Below, in pieces: positions 25,632 to 34,421 of a stretch of DNA of 64,000 bases. The number at the start of each line of letters is the position of its first letter. Positions within the stretch are counted from its first letter, which is position 1. The notes below the pieces were generated by a model that had not been told where the DNA came from, did no database searches, and saw only the letters and a program-made list of their open reading frames with translations. The translations under genes and the position numbers were made by a program. Source of the DNA: RGIG7213 sp045652135 (GTDB taxonomy: Bacteria; Bacillota; Clostridia; Oscillospirales; CAG-272); NCBI GenBank assembly GCA_045652135.1, contig JAZRTS010000055.1, forward strand, positions 1-64,000. The letters run 5' to 3'.

Positions 25632-27750
25632 AAACAGATGGATACTCAAGGATTTCGATGAGTATGCAGCAGGAGAAATATCAAAAGCACTTAAAATAAA
25701 ATTACCTACGGCATCACTTCTTTGCGCAAGAGGATATAGTGATACGGAAAGCGCATCGCATTTTTTGAAAAAAGACTGCGCGGTGCTTTACGATCCGTAT
25801 CTTATGAAGGATATGGACAAAGGGGTTTTGCGTATACTTTCTGCGGTTGACAACTGCGAAAAAATAACGGTATACGGAGATTATGACGTTGACGGCATAA
25901 CAAGCGTGTGTAATCTCTACAGATATATAAAATCCATTGGCGGCGACGTTGATTATTATATTCCGAACAGAGGAAACGAGGGCTACGGTCTTAATACCGA
26001 TGCCGTAAAGAAGCTTATAGAAAACGGAACAAAGCTTATCATAACTGTCGATACGGGTATTACCGCTGTGAACGAGGTGAAATTTGCATCGCAGTACGGT
26101 GTTGACACGGTTGTAACAGACCATCACGAATGCGCGGATACGTTGCCTTCAGCTGTCGCTGTTATAGATCCCAAGCGCCGTGACTCGGAATATCCGTTCA
26201 AGGAGCTTGCTGGTGTCGGTGTTGTTTTCAAAATAATCTGCGCTTGTGAGCAGTATCTGACGACGGGCAAAACGTATACAGATCCCGACGATATGGAGCT
26301 GAATATTTCCGCGATCATTGATGTTTGCAAAAGTTATGCGGATCTGACCGCAATAGGAACGATTGCCGATGTTATGCCGCTCGCAGATGAAAACCGTCTT
26401 ATTGTCAGCTACGGGCTTGACAGACTTTCGAGTACGAAAAATACAGGACTTAACGCACTTATGACGGCAAGTGGTTCAGAATCCGGGATGAAAAAGGTCA
26501 CCTCGTCCGTTATCAGTTTCACGATTGCGCCCAGAATCAACGCCGCAGGCAGAATGGGTTCAGCTGATATTGCCGTGAAGCTCTTGCTTACGGAAAACAA
26601 GGAAGAAGCGGAAGAAATTGCGGAAATACTTTGTCAGTCAAATGTGCAGAGGCAGGGTGAGGAGCTGCATATAATGCAGGAAGCCGAAGAAATAATACGT
26701 CGAGAAAATCTTGACAAGAACGAGAAAATACTTGTTCTTCATCACGACGGCTGGCACCACGGTGTTATAGGTATTGTGGCATCGAAGCTCACGGAAAAAT
26801 ATAATTTGCCGTGCATACTTATATCGTTTGAAGACGGTGTATCCGAAGGTAAAGGCTCGGGCAGAAGCATCGACGGCTTTAATCTGCATACAGCACTTTC
26901 GGCATGTTCTGATAAGCTTGAAAAATTCGGCGGCCACGCACTTGCCGCAGGCCTTACCTGTTCAAAGGAAAAATTGCCGGAATTCAGAAAAAAACTTGAA
27001 GAATACGCAAAAGAGAATATAAGCGAAGAAGACACGGTAAAGAAAATAGAGATAGATTTTGAGTTCAGGGAAGAAGATGCAACGCTTGAGCTTGCAGAGG
27101 AACTTTCCCGACTTGAGCCGTACGGCGCATCAAACCCATCGCCTTTGTTTTTGATGCGTGATTGTACCGTAATGGCGATCAATTCGACTGCCACGAACAA
27201 ACATTCACGTATCACGCTTGAGAGATACGGTGAGCAGTACCGTTGTATGATGTTTGGCAAAGCGCCCGAAGAGCTTGGATTTGCGGAGGGGGACACGACT
27301 GATATTGTGTTCAATCTTGGTGTAAACGAGTTCAGAGGCACGAGAAGCCGTCAGATAATAATAAGAGACATTGAGTTTTCACGTGCGCTTTGTGATGACA
27401 TCACTTCACAGTATATGCTTTCTGATGATATTGCGGAAAAGAGAATATTTCCCGAAAATAAACATATACCGGATAAAGCAGATTGTGCGGCAGTTTTCAG
27501 ATATCTGAAAGAGCTTTCACAGGGTGGAAATAACCGCTTGCTCATAAGCACCGCCGTGCGCAAGCTCGGGGTTGAATACGTAAAGTTCTTGCTTGTAATA
27601 AAAATTTTCAAGGATATGGGCTTTATTGATTGCAGCTATAACAGCCCCGTTGAGCTTTCATTTGATTTGATACCTCAAAAAGAGAAGAAACCGCTTGAAA
27701 ATAATGAGCTTTTTAAATGGCTCAATGAAATGTGTACATATTCGGTATAA
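25618..27750 (+). CDS. recJ: Single-stranded-DNA-specific exonuclease RecJ
   Basis: A 710-residue 5'-3' ssDNA exonuclease of recombination and mismatch repair. The DHH-phosphoesterase motifs are present: GDYDVDGITS, VDTGITAVNE, VTDHHE, IDPKR, and the DHHA1 part with HHDGWHHGVIGIVASKLTE and SGRSIDGFNLH plus GGHALAAGL. A C-terminal OB-like domain and an additional helical domain of about 110 residues follow. The start is ATG at 25618 or 25621, after GGACGG. The stop overlaps the upstream extension of relA but not its true start. Confidence 0.96.
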   Translation: MMLSKNRWILKDFDEYAAGEISKALKIKLPTASLLCARGYSDTESASHFLKKDCAVLYDPYLMKDMDKGVLRILSAVDNCEKITVYGDYDVDGITSVCNLYRYIKSIGGDVDYYIPNRGNEGYGLNTDAVKKLIENGTKLIITVDTGITAVNEVKFASQYGVDTVVTDHHECADTLPSAVAVIDPKRRDSEYPFKELAGVGVVFKIICACEQYLTTGKTYTDPDDMELNISAIIDVCKSYADLTAIGTIADVMPLADENRLIVSYGLDRLSSTKNTGLNALMTASGSESGMKKVTSSVISFTIAPRINAAGRMGSADIAVKLLLTENKEEAEEIAEILCQSNVQRQGEELHIMQEAEEIIRRENLDKNEKILVLHHDGWHHGVIGIVASKLTEKYNLPCILISFEDGVSEGKGSGRSIDGFNLHTALSACSDKLEKFGGHALAAGLTCSKEKLPEFRKKLEEYAKENISEEDTVKKIEIDFEFREEDATLELAEELSRLEPYGASNPSPLFLMRDCTVMAINSTATNKHSRITLERYGEQYRCMMFGKAPEELGFAEGDTTDIVFNLGVNEFRGTRSRQIIIRDIEFSRALCDDITSQYMLSDDIAEKRIFPENKHIPDKADCAAVFRYLKELSQGGNNRLLISTAVRKLGVEYVKFLLVIKIFKDMGFIDCSYNSPVELSFDLIPQKEKKPLENNELFKWLNEMCTYSV

Positions 27751-27764
27751 GAGAGTGTAGTTTT

Positions 27765-29969
27765 ATGAGTGAAACAAACATTACAAAGCCCGCAACGATA
27801 GAGCAGCTTTTGCTTGATATCGATGCCACGGGTAAGAATTACGATAAACAGAAGATAATAAAGGCATACGAATATGCGGCAATGCTCCATGAGGGGCAAT
27901 TCCGTCAAAGCGGAGAGCCGTATATATCACACCCTGTTTCCGTTGCGCAGATAGTTCTGGGAATGGAGCTTGATACGGATTCCGTATGCTCGGCGCTTCT
28001 TCACGATACTGTTGAAGACTGTGCTGACAAAACGGACCTCGGTGTGATAAAAAAAGAGTTTGGTGAGCCTGTTGCGCGTATAGTTGACGGACTTACGAAG
28101 CTTGTGGAGTTTCCGTTTGAAGACAAAGAGGAAGCGCATATAGAAAACCTGCGTAAGATGTTCCTTGCAATGTCCAAGGATATAAGAGTGCTTTTTGTCA
28201 AGCTTTGTGACAGAGTGCATAATATGCGCACACTCGATGCAAAGCCCGAAGAAAAACGCAGAGTAATTGCGCTTGAAACGATGTATGTTTACGCACCGCT
28301 TGCGCACCGTCTCGGTATGCAGAAGATAAAGCAGGAGCTTGAACGTCTGTCGCTTTCTTACCTCGATCCCATAGGATACGAGGAAGTGCGCCACGATATC
28401 CAGAAGAAGTTCGGAGCGAACAAGGACTTTTTACAGCGTGCAAAGGACTATGTTTCCGAAAAGCTGAAGGAAAACCATCTTGAATTCACGCTTGAAGGCA
28501 GAGTGAAATCGGTATACAGCATCTATAAAAAGATGTACAATCAAAACAAGAGCTTTGACGAGATATACGACTTTTATGCAATACGTATAATTGTCGAAAC
28601 AGAGCTTGAGTGTTATACGGTTTTGGGTATAATCCACGATCTTTTCAAGTCTATTCCCGGCAGATTCAAGGATTATATATCAACTCCGAAGCCGAATATG
28701 TACCGAAGCCTTCACACAACGGTCATCGGACGTGACGGTATACCGTTCGAGGTGCAGATAAGAACGTATGAAATGCACCACGTTGCAGAATACGGTATCG
28801 CCGCAAACTGGAAATACAAAACGGGTGCATCAGCATCTGCTGATATTGACAAAAAGCTTAAATGGATCGCTGATTTTGTCGAAACGGAAAACGACACAAA
28901 GGACCCCGACGAATTTCTCAATGCGTTAAAAATAGATATATTCCAGGATGAGGTATTTGCATTTACTCCCAAGGGCGACGTTATTGCACTTCCGAATGGC
29001 GCGACGGTCATTGACTTTGCGTATTCAATACATTCCGCTGTCGGTAACAAAATGACTGGTGCAAAGGTCAACGGTATGATCGTGCCTATTGACCATATAC
29101 TTTCAAACGGAGAGATCGTTGAAATTCTCACCTCATCACAGACAAAAGGACCGAGCCGAGATTGGCTCAAGATAGTAAAGACGGGCGAAGCAAGAAACAA
29201 GATACGCCAATGGTTCAAGAAGGAACAGCGTGCGGAAAATATCGCAATGGGTAAAGCCGAGATCGATAAAGAATTCAGCAAATTCGGTTTTGTTTGTACG
29301 GAAGCACAGAAAAACGAGGTGCTTCTCAACGTTGCACGCCGTGTAGGCATTCAGGACGTTGACGATGCGTATAACATCATCGGCTACGGCGGACTTACCG
29401 TATCGAAGATATCGCAGAAGCTCAAGGATGAATTTGAGCGTGTTGTAAAACCCGTCAAGACCGATAAGCCCACACTTGACGATATGGCAGAAGCGGGTAA
29501 GAAAAAGGTCAAAAAATCAACGGGTGGAGTTACCATTGACGGTGTTGACGGATGTGTTGTCAAGTTCTCCAAATGTTGCAGTCCGATACCCGGTGACAGT
29601 ATAATCGGATTTATAACGAAGGGTTTCGGTGTGTCGGTGCATAAGGCTGATTGCCCGAATGTTAAAATGCAGATAGAAAACCCCGAAAACAAGGATAGGA
29701 TCGTAAGCGCGGAATGGGCAGGAGATGCCTTCAGCCGTGAAATGTTTGAAGCGACGCTTAACGTAACGGCACACAACAGCTTCACTATAGTTGCCGATCT
29801 TACGGCGGTCGTTGCCGATATGCGTGTATCGCTTCTTGCGATAAATATGCAGACGGTAGGAAGCGAAATAACGATTGCCTTGACGGTAGGCTGCCGTAAT
29901 ACAGAGCATTTACAGCAGATAATGTCACGTATACGCTCGATAAGAGACGTTGAAACGGTGACAAGATAA
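27765..29969 (+). CDS. relA: Bifunctional (p)ppGpp synthetase/hydrolase
   Basis: A 734-residue RelA/SpoT-type enzyme controlling the stringent response. Domains in order: HD hydrolase (HPVSVAQI, LLHDTVED, KLCDRVHNMRTL) at about 35-190, synthetase (DFYAIRIIV, YISTPKPNMYRSLHT, EVQIRT) at about 220-350, TGS (VFAFTPKGDVIALPNGAT) at about 390-450, a Cys-containing helical/zinc region (CSPIPGDSI) and a C-terminal ACT domain. Both catalytic motifs look intact, so both activities are expected. The ATG at 27765 is chosen over the upstream frame start because it fits the family N-terminus. It shares the gene string with the c-di-AMP synthase. Confidence 0.96.
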   Translation: MSETNITKPATIEQLLLDIDATGKNYDKQKIIKAYEYAAMLHEGQFRQSGEPYISHPVSVAQIVLGMELDTDSVCSALLHDTVEDCADKTDLGVIKKEFGEPVARIVDGLTKLVEFPFEDKEEAHIENLRKMFLAMSKDIRVLFVKLCDRVHNMRTLDAKPEEKRRVIALETMYVYAPLAHRLGMQKIKQELERLSLSYLDPIGYEEVRHDIQKKFGANKDFLQRAKDYVSEKLKENHLEFTLEGRVKSVYSIYKKMYNQNKSFDEIYDFYAIRIIVETELECYTVLGIIHDLFKSIPGRFKDYISTPKPNMYRSLHTTVIGRDGIPFEVQIRTYEMHHVAEYGIAANWKYKTGASASADIDKKLKWIADFVETENDTKDPDEFLNALKIDIFQDEVFAFTPKGDVIALPNGATVIDFAYSIHSAVGNKMTGAKVNGMIVPIDHILSNGEIVEILTSSQTKGPSRDWLKIVKTGEARNKIRQWFKKEQRAENIAMGKAEIDKEFSKFGFVCTEAQKNEVLLNVARRVGIQDVDDAYNIIGYGGLTVSKISQKLKDEFERVVKPVKTDKPTLDDMAEAGKKKVKKSTGGVTIDGVDGCVVKFSKCCSPIPGDSIIGFITKGFGVSVHKADCPNVKMQIENPENKDRIVSAEWAGDAFSREMFEATLNVTAHNSFTIVADLTAVVADMRVSLLAINMQTVGSEITIALTVGCRNTEHLQQIMSRIRSIRDVETVTR

Positions 29970-29977
29970 GGATTTTT

Positions 29978-30427
29978 ATGAGAGCAATAATTCAAAGAGT
30001 GAATAACGCATCTGTAAGCGTTGACGGAAATATTACGGGAGAATGTAAAAAAGGATATCTTGTTTTGCTTGGTGTAGGCAAGGGTGACGATGAGGCTACA
30101 GCTCGCAAGCTGTGCGATAAGATAGTCAAAATGCGTATTTTTAACGATGAAAACGGAAAGATAAATCTTTCGCTTTCTCAGGTAGGCGGAGAAATGCTTG
30201 TCGTGTCACAGTTTACGCTTTATGCAAACTGCTCGCACGGCAACCGTCCCGAATTTTTCGCATCGGCATCCCCCGATGAAGCAAATCGTCTTTACGAATA
30301 TTTCGTAAGCTATGCAAAGACGCTTGTTTCGAGGGTAGAAACGGGAATATTCGGTGCGTGCATGCAGGTAAGTCTTGAAAATGACGGACCGTTTACAATT
30401 TATCTCGATACGGAAATGCTGAAATAA
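29978..30427 (+). CDS. dtd: D-aminoacyl-tRNA deacylase
   Basis: A 149-residue enzyme that removes D-amino acids from tRNA. The family start MRAIIQRVNNASVSV, the catalytic SQFTLYA and the trans-editing motif segment NDGPFTIYLDT are present. It lies eight bases after relA with AAGGAT before the ATG; relA-dtd is a common order in Bacillota. Confidence 0.97.
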   Translation: MRAIIQRVNNASVSVDGNITGECKKGYLVLLGVGKGDDEATARKLCDKIVKMRIFNDENGKINLSLSQVGGEMLVVSQFTLYANCSHGNRPEFFASASPDEANRLYEYFVSYAKTLVSRVETGIFGACMQVSLENDGPFTIYLDTEMLK

Positions 30428-30429
30428 TT

Positions 30430-31905
30430 ATGAAACTGATACTTGATAAAAATATAAGTAAATATTACTTGCAAACTCTGTGCCTGTTGTTTTTCCCCGG
30501 TGCTAAATTTTCGGAAACAGAGGTCGTAACACCCGATACACCCGTTGTAGAGGTGACACTTAAAAACGAGGATGACGGTGCGGTGTGTACGGCAACCGTC
30601 ACCATTGGCGATAAATCGATAAGCAGAACGCATAAAGAAATGTATGACCACCTTCCGAAAAATAAAACGGAAAATATGGCGGCAAACAAAGCGTTTTTCT
30701 CAGCCGCCGAAGCCTTTTTCGGATATACTCCGCCGTGGGGAATACTGACGGGTGTCCGCCCTACGAAGATAGTTCTTGATTATCTTAACGAGGGAATGAC
30801 GAAGGACCAGACGGTAAAGGAGCTTCGCAAAAGATATCTTTTGTACCCCAAAAAAGCAATACTTGCAACGGATATTGCAAGAAATGAATCGAAGATAATA
30901 AAAAGGTATCCGCTTGATACCTGCTCAATTTACATCTCAATTCCGTTTTGTCCGACGAGATGCTCGTATTGTTCATTCGTAAGCTTCACCACAAAGAAGC
31001 TTTTGGCGCTTATCCCCGCATATCTTGAAGCGCTGAAGCTTGAGCTTTCACTCATTGCAAGACAGATAAAGGAAACAGGCTTCAAGCTTAAAACCATATA
31101 CATAGGAGGCGGTACGCCGACAACTCTTAACGAGCATCAGCTTGAAGATCTGCTGTCGTACATAGACAAGCTTTTCGATACTTCAACACTTGATGAATTC
31201 ACGCTCGAAGCAGGCAGACCCGACACCATAACGGAGAAAAAACTGCAGAGCGCTGTAAATCATAACGTTACCAGAATAAGCATAAATCCCCAGTCGCTTA
31301 ACAATTACGTTCTTCAGGAGATAGACCGCTGTCATACAGCCGAGATGTTTTTTAAAGCGTATGAAATGGCAAGACGCGTCGGTGTTCCGTGTATAAATAC
31401 GGATCTTATTATAGGACTTCCCGCCGACGATATCGAATCGTATTCCGATACTCTTGAAAAGATAATCGATCTTGCACCCGAAAATATAACAGCGCATACG
31501 TTTTGCGTTAAGAGGAGTGCCGATATTCTTAAAGACGGACACGATATATTCGCAAGGGAAAACTTCGAGGTGTCAAAATGCGTTGACTATACGCAGATAA
31601 TGACGAAAAAGTCCGGATACATACCGTATTATATGTACCGACAGAAGAATGCAAAGGCAAACCTTGAAAATGTCGGATACTGTAAAAAGGGTACAGAGGG
31701 ACTCTATAACATACTTATGATGGAGGAGATACACTCTATCTTCGCCGCAGGTGCGGGAGCTGTCACAAAATTCGTAGGTGAGAGAAATGTTAAAATAGAG
31801 CGAATATTCAACCCCAAATATCCATATGAATATTTAGAGCAGGATAGGGAAAAGGTATTCGAGGAAACAAGAAAAATAATGGACGGATTCTTTGTGAAAG
31901 GATGA
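30430..31905 (+). CDS. hemZ: Coproporphyrinogen dehydrogenase HemZ (radical SAM)
   Basis: A 491-residue radical SAM protein with an N-terminal extension of about 165 residues containing WGILTGVRPTKI, then the cluster motif CPTRCSYCSF, the GGGTPTTL SAM-binding motif and FTLEAGRPDTI, all typical of HemZ. The family is assigned to oxygen-independent coproporphyrinogen oxidation in heme synthesis, but HemZ is found in many Clostridia without a complete heme pathway. It begins two bases after dtd with no obvious ribosome binding site, suggesting translational coupling. Confidence 0.93.
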   Translation: MKLILDKNISKYYLQTLCLLFFPGAKFSETEVVTPDTPVVEVTLKNEDDGAVCTATVTIGDKSISRTHKEMYDHLPKNKTENMAANKAFFSAAEAFFGYTPPWGILTGVRPTKIVLDYLNEGMTKDQTVKELRKRYLLYPKKAILATDIARNESKIIKRYPLDTCSIYISIPFCPTRCSYCSFVSFTTKKLLALIPAYLEALKLELSLIARQIKETGFKLKTIYIGGGTPTTLNEHQLEDLLSYIDKLFDTSTLDEFTLEAGRPDTITEKKLQSAVNHNVTRISINPQSLNNYVLQEIDRCHTAEMFFKAYEMARRVGVPCINTDLIIGLPADDIESYSDTLEKIIDLAPENITAHTFCVKRSADILKDGHDIFARENFEVSKCVDYTQIMTKKSGYIPYYMYRQKNAKANLENVGYCKKGTEGLYNILMMEEIHSIFAAGAGAVTKFVGERNVKIERIFNPKYPYEYLEQDREKVFEETRKIMDGFFVKG

Positions 31906-31910
31906 TGTGA

Positions 31911-32813
31911 ATGTATTACTACGACCGCATATTTACCACGGAAAAAGAAAAATACGATTTTGTAAACGAATGTGACAGGCAGTTTTTCAGTAAAATAGAA
32001 AGTGTGGCTGACGATATTGCCGATGACAAAAATATAAGATTTATTCTTTTGGCAGGCCCTACGTGCTCGGGCAAAACATCCGCTACCAACGTTCTTACAA
32101 AAACGCTTGTAAAAGACGGTAAAAAAGTTGTGAGCGTTTCTATAGACGATTTCTTCAAGGATTCCGCGCATCTTAAAAATGCAGACGGAAAGGTCGATTT
32201 TGAATCGATAAATGCCATTGATTATGATCTGTTCTGTAAGTGTACGGAAAGTCTTAAAAAGGGAAATGCAACGAGTATTCCGATATTTGACTTTGTAAAA
32301 GGTATGCGTGACGGTGAGCGTGTGCTCGATCCTGATGACAATACAATTATAATCTTTGAAGGAATACAGGCGGTATATCCCGAAATAACCTCGCTTTTCC
32401 ATGAGGAAAGCAAAAAGGTATTTATTTCGGTAAATACCGATATTACAGCATACGGACAGTCTTTTTCAAAAAGACGCTTGCGTTTCAGTCGAAGACTTGT
32501 AAGAGATTTTCTTTTCAGAGGGGCATCTCCCGAACTTACCTTCAAGCTTTGGGACGGTGTTATTGAAAATGAGGAGATAAACATCATGCCGTATGCAGAC
32601 GATGCTGACATTAAACTCAATTCGTTTGTACCTTATGAGGTGAATGTTTTAGCTCCGTTTGTAAAAAAGATACTCGGTGATATGCCGAAAAATTCAAAAT
32701 ATTCGCATCTTGCGGAAAATATATTACAAAGGTATAAAAATATTCCCGAAATAAGCCACGAGTATGTACCGACAGGCTCATTTTTCAGGGAGTTTATAGG
32801 AGAGGAAAAGTAA
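31911..32813 (+). CDS. Uridine kinase-like nucleoside kinase
   Basis: A 300-residue P-loop kinase: Walker A LAGPTCSGKTSAT, VVSVSIDDFFKD, DYDLF, then IFEGIQAVYPEI and RRLVRDFLFRG. This is the PRK/uridine kinase fold without the N-terminal TGS/ThrRS-like part found in longer relatives. It probably phosphorylates a nucleoside, fitting the purine phosphorylase that follows after one base. Exact substrate unknown. Confidence 0.85.
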   Translation: MYYYDRIFTTEKEKYDFVNECDRQFFSKIESVADDIADDKNIRFILLAGPTCSGKTSATNVLTKTLVKDGKKVVSVSIDDFFKDSAHLKNADGKVDFESINAIDYDLFCKCTESLKKGNATSIPIFDFVKGMRDGERVLDPDDNTIIIFEGIQAVYPEITSLFHEESKKVFISVNTDITAYGQSFSKRRLRFSRRLVRDFLFRGASPELTFKLWDGVIENEEINIMPYADDADIKLNSFVPYEVNVLAPFVKKILGDMPKNSKYSHLAENILQRYKNIPEISHEYVPTGSFFREFIGEEK

Positions 32814-32814
32814 A

Positions 32815-33636
32815 ATGGCAAAATATGAAGATTACAAAAAGAGTGCGGAATTTATTTCCGAAAAAATAGGCGCACGCCGCCCCGAGGTGGTTATCATCGC
32901 AGGCTCGGGCCTTGACACGATAGGTGAAAAAATAGATAACCCCGTGAAAATAAAGTACGGTGAGATACCGGGCTTCCCCACGTCTACCGTATCATACCAG
33001 AAGGGTGAGCTCTGGTGCGGAGAAATAGATGGCAAAACAGTTCTTCTCATGAATGGAAGATTCCATTTTTACGAAGGTTGGGACATGAACAAGATAGTAT
33101 ATCCCATATATGTTTTCAAGCTTATGGGAATAGATAAGATAATCGTTTCCAATGCGTCGGGTGCGATAAATCAGAATTTCTCGGTAGGTCAGATAACAGC
33201 TGTTTATGACCATATCAAGCTTTGCGCCGAATCTCCCGTCAGAGGAGAAAACATTCCCGAACTTGGCAAGCGTTTCTTCGAAATGCAGAGCGTTTATGAT
33301 AAAGAATATATCAAAATCGCAAAGGAATGTGCAAATGAGCTTGGCTTTGAGCTTAAGGACGCAGTCTACGCATATATGACAGGTCCCCAGTATGAAACAA
33401 CAGCGGAAATAAAGATGCTGAAAGCACTCGGTGCTGATGTCGTCGGTATGTCAACGGTTCCTGAGATGATCGCCGCATCGCACTGCGGAATGAGAGGGCT
33501 TTGCATTTCAGTATGTACAAATATGGCGGCAGGACTTTCCGATGAAAATCCCGATGAAGATGAGGTAGTTGTGAACGCACGCAAGGCACGTGAGCACTTC
33601 GTTAACCTTATTGTAAACGTACTTAAAAGAATTTAA
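32815..33636 (+). CDS. punA: Purine nucleoside phosphorylase
   Basis: A 273-residue trimeric-type PNP that splits purine nucleosides with phosphate. IIAGSGLDTIG, GEIPGFPTSTV, GRFHFYEGW (phosphate/ribose site), NASGAINQNF, MTGPQYETTAEI, GMSTVPEMIAA and CTNMAAG are seen. The usual GHxG loop reads SYQKG, so one of the loop residues differs. It starts one base after the kinase gene and is followed by a folate-methyltransferase-like gene and an adenosyl deaminase gene, which together suggest purine or SAM-product salvage. Confidence 0.95.
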   Translation: MAKYEDYKKSAEFISEKIGARRPEVVIIAGSGLDTIGEKIDNPVKIKYGEIPGFPTSTVSYQKGELWCGEIDGKTVLLMNGRFHFYEGWDMNKIVYPIYVFKLMGIDKIIVSNASGAINQNFSVGQITAVYDHIKLCAESPVRGENIPELGKRFFEMQSVYDKEYIKIAKECANELGFELKDAVYAYMTGPQYETTAEIKMLKALGADVVGMSTVPEMIAASHCGMRGLCISVCTNMAAGLSDENPDEDEVVVNARKAREHFVNLIVNVLKRI

Positions 33637-33647
33637 GGTATTTTAAA

Positions 33648-34421
33648 ATGATAATTATAGGTGAAAAATTAAACAGCTCCATACCAAAAACGATGAGGGC
33701 GTATGAAGCTTGGGATGAAGAATATCTTTTGTCGCTTATAAAAAATATGTCTGAGCATAATGCCGATTATATAGACATCAACACGGCGCTTTGTGAAGAT
33801 GAAACGTCATCAATGAAAAAAATGATAGACCTTGTTTGCGCAAATTCCGATTCGGGTATTGTCATCGACTCTCCCGACGTTGAGGTTTTAAAGGAATGTG
33901 CGTCTTACGTTGAAGCAGGCAGAAAAATTATGCTCAACTCCGTAAACAGCGAGGAAGATATGATAAGCCTGCTTCCGATACTGAAAGAAAAAGATGCAAG
34001 CTGTATCTGTATGCTTTCACATTCCACGCTTGAGGAAAGAATTGATTTTGCTTCAAAGCTCGTTGAAATTGCGGATAAAGAGGGAATTTTGCGTGAAAAG
34101 CTCTTTTTCGACATAGCAGTACAGTCAGCGGCAACAGACAGCGAAAGTGCGCTTTTGTCTTTGAAAACCATCAGTGAAGTAAAGGGAAGATTTGACGGTG
34201 TTAAAACCACCTGCGGACTTTCAAATGCTTCTTTCGGACTTCCCAAGCGAATCAATATTAATTCCGCATATCTTACTTGCGCTGTTTATAACGGACTTGA
34301 CAGCGCAATAATGGATAATACCAACACAGCATACGAAATGACAATAAAAGCTGCAGAGGTAATTGCAGGACGTGACGAATATTGTATGGAATATATAACA
34401 TACATAAGGGAGAATCAATGA
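33648..34421 (+). CDS. Methyltetrahydrofolate:corrinoid methyltransferase-like protein (pterin-binding domain)
   Basis: A 257-residue stand-alone TIM barrel of the dihydropteroate synthase/AcsE/MetH-middle-domain type. The pattern matches the methyltransferase branch: IGEKLNSSIPK, ADYIDINTA, VIDSPDVEVL, MLNSVNSE, FFDIAVQS and TTCGLSNASFGLPKR followed by GLDSAIMDNTN. Such domains move a methyl group from 5-methyl-THF to a corrinoid. No cobalamin-binding domain is fused and none is encoded next to it. Its stop overlaps the start of the adenosyl deaminase gene by four bases, linking it to SAH/MTA turnover. Confidence 0.8.
   Translation: MIIIGEKLNSSIPKTMRAYEAWDEEYLLSLIKNMSEHNADYIDINTALCEDETSSMKKMIDLVCANSDSGIVIDSPDVEVLKECASYVEAGRKIMLNSVNSEEDMISLLPILKEKDASCICMLSHSTLEERIDFASKLVEIADKEGILREKLFFDIAVQSAATDSESALLSLKTISEVKGRFDGVKTTCGLSNASFGLPKRININSAYLTCAVYNGLDSAIMDNTNTAYEMTIKAAEVIAGRDEYCMEYITYIRENQ

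Noticed and set aside
31704..32402. Minus-strand 232-codon frame across hemZ and the kinase gene
   Set aside because: Shadow of well-supported plus-strand genes; aromatic-rich composition without domain pattern.
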